Below are positions 33,687 through 36,600 of a DNA stretch of 36,600 nt, piece by piece. This DNA is from an uncultured Acetatifactor sp. Lineage in GTDB: Bacteria; Bacillota; Clostridia; Lachnospirales; Lachnospiraceae. The position numbers and the translations under genes are program-made. The notes below the pieces were generated by a model, which saw only the letters and a program-made list of their open reading frames with translations, was not told the DNA's origin and did no database searches. Location: assembly GCA_910587755.1 (NCBI GenBank), contig CAJUNZ010000023.1, positions 1 to 36,600 on the forward strand, in the 5' to 3' direction. The stretch's first letter is position 1. Each line of letters starts with the position of its first letter.

Positions 33687-34766
33687 TTACCAAAGCAGCT
33701 GCCACAGGATCATCCCAATCCAGAAGATACAGTAGAAGATCATACCCCCGTTAAGCATGACAGTGGTAAATTTCTTCCCTCTGGGGATCACAATCATCCC
33801 CTGAGCAAAAGTAAACTTTTTCTTCACCAGAGATATAATCCACAGTACCGCCCCTGCAATGACAACGCCAATCACAAATACGCCCAGCATCATGTAAAGA
33901 ACTACGCCCAGCAGGTTTTCCATGAGAAACTCCATCATGGCTTTCTGGTTCCCTCTAAGCGCCAGATCCATATACTCCTCAATATCTATCATTTTGAACA
34001 GGAGGGAGCTCACAAAGCCTCCCATAAAATTGATCATCATGTGCAGGGCGATGGTTATCTTCAAATTTCCCGTCTTCACATAAAGGAAGGCCAGAAACAC
34101 CCCCAGTGTAAAAGCGTAGGCAAACTGATTCAGATTCCCATGGAACAGCCCGAACATCAGGCCGGACACCAGCACCGCCACACCCTGGCCATACCGCACG
34201 GTTCTCTCCACAATCAGCTTCCGGAACACATACTCCTCCATCAGCGGCGCACAGATCACCATGTAGAGCAGAATACTCCACATGCTCACGGCGCTGGTGA
34301 CGTTAAAGATCTCGTTCTGAACCACGCTGCGTTTCAGAATGCTCACCGCCGTGGTGATCAGCGTCCCCAGAATGTTGCTCAGGTACACAAGCCCAAAACA
34401 CATAACCGTCGCCGCCACAAAAGCGCCCGGCCTGATACTGTGCTGCTCCATAGGGGCGGCGGGAAGCCTTTTCACCAGGAATATGAGTACCGGCATGCCC
34501 ACCAGGTACATGGGCAGCATGGAGGCCAGAAGCATCACATCCGAATTCAGCATCAGCTCAGGTTTCAGCGCCTGCAGTCCAAGCATCACAGCCACCTGTG
34601 CCCCCTGCACCACCAGGGCGCCGATCAGGAAAGCCCAGCCCAGCCAGGAAAACCGCTTCCTGGTAGTCCGCAGCTCCTCCTGCTCCTGCGGTGCTTCAGG
34701 CGGCATTTGAGGCGGCTCCCCGGGCCATTTTCCCGTCCACTGACCTCTGTCGTATACTCCATCCAT
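33687..34766 (-). CDS. CPBP family intramembrane metalloprotease
   Basis: This is a 359-aa multi-pass protein of the CAAX-processing/bacteriocin-processing family. After a cytoplasmic N-terminus (about 35 residues, Pro/Gln-rich) it has eight or more membrane segments. The catalytic motifs are EEYVFRKL (Glu177, Glu178, Arg182), FGLFHGNLNQF (His209) and HMMINF (His242, Asn246). ATG 34766 has AGGAGG eight bases upstream; GTG 34790 is possible with GAGGG five bases upstream. There is no bacteriocin precursor or prenyl-transferase gene next to it. It lies between holB and the thioesterase, all 30-40 bases apart, so an operon is likely. The substrate is unknown. Confidence 0.94.
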   Translation of the reverse strand: MDGVYDRGQWTGKWPGEPPQMPPEAPQEQEELRTTRKRFSWLGWAFLIGALVVQGAQVAVMLGLQALKPELMLNSDVMLLASMLPMYLVGMPVLIFLVKRLPAAPMEQHSIRPGAFVAATVMCFGLVYLSNILGTLITTAVSILKRSVVQNEIFNVTSAVSMWSILLYMVICAPLMEEYVFRKLIVERTVRYGQGVAVLVSGLMFGLFHGNLNQFAYAFTLGVFLAFLYVKTGNLKITIALHMMINFMGGFVSSLLFKMIDIEEYMDLALRGNQKAMMEFLMENLLGVVLYMMLGVFVIGVVIAGAVLWIISLVKKKFTFAQGMIVIPRGKKFTTVMLNGGMIFYCIFWIGMILWQLLW

Positions 34767-34798
34767 GGCATAATCCTCCTCTATCTTCACAATATCCC

Positions 34799-35791
34799 TC
34801 AGCTGTTCTCATGAATGGTCAGCATCAGAAGTTCCATCACAAGTTCAAAATTCACATTGGCGTCCAGACGGCGTCTGGCGCTGTCCAGGCCCCTGATGAT
34901 CCTCTCAATGCCCTCATAACTGCTCTGCTGGGCCGTTCTGCGCAGGGCCTGAATCTCTTCCCGGAAAATCAGGTGGTTCACATCGTTGGTGGCCTTGAAC
35001 AGCAGCACATCCCTGTACCACACAGCACACAGGTCCAGATAGTCCTGGATCTCCACTTTGTACTCCGTGACCCTCTTCACGGCGTCAATGATCTCCCCCA
35101 GGTCCATGTCCTGTATGTACTTCAGCAGCGACAGCGCCTCGGCCTTGATATTCTCAAAGTCTTCGCTGGATGCCAGGGCCTTGGCCCTTCCCACATTTCC
35201 CCGGGCAAATGCCACACAGACCTCTGCCTTGTAATCCGGCACCTGCAGCTGCTCACAGAGATATTTCCGCACCAGCATATCCGGCGCCGGTTTCATGTTC
35301 AGCTGTACACAGCGGCTCAGTATGGTGGGCAGCAGCGCGTCCACATTGGCGGTCAGCAGCAGGAGCACCGCATACTCGGGCGGTTCCTCCAGGGTCTTCA
35401 GAAGCGCATTCTGAGCCTGGGCCGTCATTTTCTCCGCCTCATTGATGATATACACTTTCCTGGCGCTGCTGTAGGGTTTTACCCCCACATCACTGTTCAC
35501 CTGCTCCCGAATGTCGTCCACGCTTATGGTATTGGGCTTTTCATGAATGACACGAATGATGTCAGGCTGGTTCCCTGAAAGCGCCTGCCGGCAGGAACGG
35601 CACTCCTGGCACGGCTCCACTCCGCCCTTCTCGCACTGCAGCGCCATGGCAAACACCTTGGCGATAAACTCCTTGCCGGAGGACTTTTCCCCGTTGAGGA
35701 TATAGGCGTGGGACACCTTCCCCGTGGAAAGGGCGCTGCGCAGATGTTCTTTTATCCTGTCCTGTCCTATAATATCCTGAAATCCTGCCAT
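34799..35791 (-). CDS. holB: DNA polymerase III subunit delta'
   Basis: HolB is part of the clamp-loader complex that loads the beta sliding clamp at replication. The 330 residues carry the AAA+ core: GQDRIKEHLRSAL, the Walker-A-type GEKSSGK (34-40), and the zinc module with Cys53, Cys61, Cys64 and Cys67. EKMTAQAQNALLKTLEEPPEYAV is the Walker B/sensor area, and LPTILSRCVQL carries the sensor 1 SRC motif. ATG 35791 has AGAGGTG seven bases upstream. It follows yaaR by 36 bases, as in Bacillus (yaaR-holB). Its length is typical. Confidence 0.97.
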   Translation of the reverse strand: MAGFQDIIGQDRIKEHLRSALSTGKVSHAYILNGEKSSGKEFIAKVFAMALQCEKGGVEPCQECRSCRQALSGNQPDIIRVIHEKPNTISVDDIREQVNSDVGVKPYSSARKVYIINEAEKMTAQAQNALLKTLEEPPEYAVLLLLTANVDALLPTILSRCVQLNMKPAPDMLVRKYLCEQLQVPDYKAEVCVAFARGNVGRAKALASSEDFENIKAEALSLLKYIQDMDLGEIIDAVKRVTEYKVEIQDYLDLCAVWYRDVLLFKATNDVNHLIFREEIQALRRTAQQSSYEGIERIIRGLDSARRRLDANVNFELVMELLMLTIHENS

Positions 35792-35827
35792 ACAAATGCA
35801 CCTCTTTGTTCGTAACTTTATAAAATC

Positions 35828-36268
35828 CTACGTAAATATGTCAAGCAGCAGTCCTCTGATCTCACCAATCTTATTCAGGATTGCCAGATTATCTTTTTCA
35901 TCCTTCATAAGCTCCTGGGCCAGCAGGTCCAGGTTCTCGTCCACCAGGCGGATGATGCCGTAGACCCTGTGACGCCCCCTCCTGTCCAGGAAATTTTCTC
36001 TGGAAAAAGAATGGGAATGCGTTACCACTTCATTCATAAATTCCTTCACAAGGGCCCGGTAGTGCCTCATGTCCTTCACGTCCCGGCGTTTGGCAAGGCG
36101 TTCCCCCTGTACGGTGATTTCCTGCATCAGCGTCTGCAGTCTCCCCTGCAGCTCCGATTCCGCCACATGGCTGGCAAGCATAAATTTAAAGCTGCCATCC
36201 ACCGGCTGCGCACTCTGGACCTGCTCCGCAGGAGCACTCTGCGTCACCTGCCCCACTTTGATCTCCAT
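35828..36268 (-). CDS. yaaR: YaaR family protein (DUF327)
   Basis: This 146-aa protein belongs to DUF327, whose B. subtilis member YaaR sits next to holB. The function is not well defined. Visible are a disordered Gln/Ala-rich N-terminus (1-25), then a helical domain with FMLASHVAE, ERLAKRRDVKDMRHYRALVKEFMNEVV and RENFLDRRGRHRVYGIIRLVDENL, typical of the family. ATG 36268 has AGGA six bases upstream. It is the first gene of the holB-CPBP-thioesterase run and lies 89 bases after the pyk stop. Confidence 0.9.
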   Translation of the reverse strand: MEIKVGQVTQSAPAEQVQSAQPVDGSFKFMLASHVAESELQGRLQTLMQEITVQGERLAKRRDVKDMRHYRALVKEFMNEVVTHSHSFSRENFLDRRGRHRVYGIIRLVDENLDLLAQELMKDEKDNLAILNKIGEIRGLLLDIFT

Positions 36269-36357
36269 ATGGTTTCCTTTCCCCGGCCCCCTGCAAACAG
36301 CCCGGCTTTACTTTCTGCGCCGGTCTGCCCAGAGAGAGCTGTCCGGCCCGGAACCTG

Positions 36358-36557
36358 TTACTCTACTTCCATAACATGAATCATGTTTGTGGTCCCGGCG
36401 GTTCCCAGGGGTACACCGGCTGTAATAACCACCACATCCCCTTCTTTCACATACCCCGCCTTCTTTGCCTCCGCCACCGCAGCTGCGAAGAGCCTTCCTG
36501 AGGACTCCTCCTCCTTGATCATCAGAGGTTTCACACCCCACTGGAGGTTCAGCTGCC
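36358..36557 (-). CDS. pyk: Pyruvate kinase, C-terminal fragment cut by adapter
   Basis: Sixty-five codons end at the TAA at 36358-36360. The translation reads LNLQWGVKPLMIKEEESSG, AVAEAKKAGYVKEGDVVVIT, AGVPLGTAGTTNMIHVMEVE, which is the C-terminal regulatory domain of pyruvate kinase, the enzyme that makes pyruvate and ATP from phosphoenolpyruvate. GVP-GT-GTTNM is characteristic. The gene is not truncated in nature so far as can be seen: the sequence beyond 36557 is sequencing adapter. No start, catalytic domain or length can be given. It lies upstream of yaaR on the same strand. Confidence 0.9.
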
Positions 36558-36600
36558 AGATCGGAAGAGCGTCGTGTAGGGAAAGAGTGTAGATCTCGGT
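36558..36600. other. Illumina adapter sequence at the contig end (artefact)
   Basis: The last 43 bases begin AGATCGGAAGAGCGTCGTGT and continue through GGGAAAGAGTGTAGATCTCGGT, which is the reverse complement of the Illumina TruSeq universal adapter as I know it. The plus-strand frame through it ends in IGRASCRERV, a peptide familiar from adapter-contaminated database entries. It is not biological. Confidence 0.97.

Noticed and set aside
36383..36592. Plus-strand frame ending IGRASCRERV
   Set aside because: Its end is translated Illumina adapter and the rest is antisense to pyk.

Overview
The window reads as a chromosomal contig from a high-GC, low-synteny-disruption member of the Clostridia, most likely Lachnospiraceae. 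The reasons are the strong AGGAGG-type ribosome binding sites, the Gram-positive gene set (CdaA/CdaR/GlmM, HPr with His15 and Ser46, CvfB, YaaR, YjfB, a Spo0A DNA-binding domain) and gene neighbourhoods recognisable from Bacillus subtilis (mbl-flhO-flhP, comFC-yvyF, ftsE-ftsX-ctpB near uvrB-uvrA, yaaR-holB). The family assignment is inference. Thirty of 31 protein genes lie on the minus strand; the only plus-strand gene is a DUF3048 lipoprotein at 6958-8109. I see no tRNA, rRNA, CRISPR array, insertion sequence or prophage.

Layout, left to right. Positions 1-5229 hold the distal part of an exopolysaccharide operon read leftwards from a promoter at 5201-5229: two coupled membrane proteins, a family 2 glycosyltransferase, a polyprenyl-phosphate sugar-1-phosphate transferase, and a Wzz-like chain-length protein fused to what looks like a dead BY-kinase domain. 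Positions 5231-5715 hold a stand-alone Spo0A effector domain with its own terminator and a 0A box next to its ribosome binding site. Then come a DPM1/GtrB-type glycosyltransferase and the DUF3048 lipoprotein.

Positions 8167-17099 form a long, tightly packed minus-strand run: recD2, comFC, yvyF, two unknown membrane proteins, cdaA, cdaR, glmM and an HPr gene, closed by a terminator at 8122-8161. It links cyclic-di-AMP synthesis to cell-wall precursor supply and may be read from, or attenuated at, a hairpin at 17137-17168. Positions 17207-20467 hold the mbl-flhO-flhP-flgJ-like flagellar rod cluster. Positions 20600-25841 hold uvrB-uvrA with a long structured leader and an SOS box. Positions 25914-31479 hold a PucR/CdaR-type regulator followed by ftsE, ftsX, a secreted coiled-coil M23 hydrolase and an S41 protease, which together look like a septal peptidoglycan hydrolysis unit. 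Positions 31617-36268 hold yjfB, cvfB, an acyl-ACP thioesterase, a CPBP protease, holB and yaaR.

The right end is the 3' part of pyruvate kinase cut off by 43 bases (36558-36600) identical to the Illumina TruSeq universal adapter, so the pyk truncation is an assembly artefact and not biology. The most interesting unexplained items are the receiver-less Spo0A with a self-promoter 0A box, the uvrB leader and yjfB leader that can each form mutually exclusive stems, the fused Wzz/degenerate kinase, and the unknown membrane proteins packed against cdaA.
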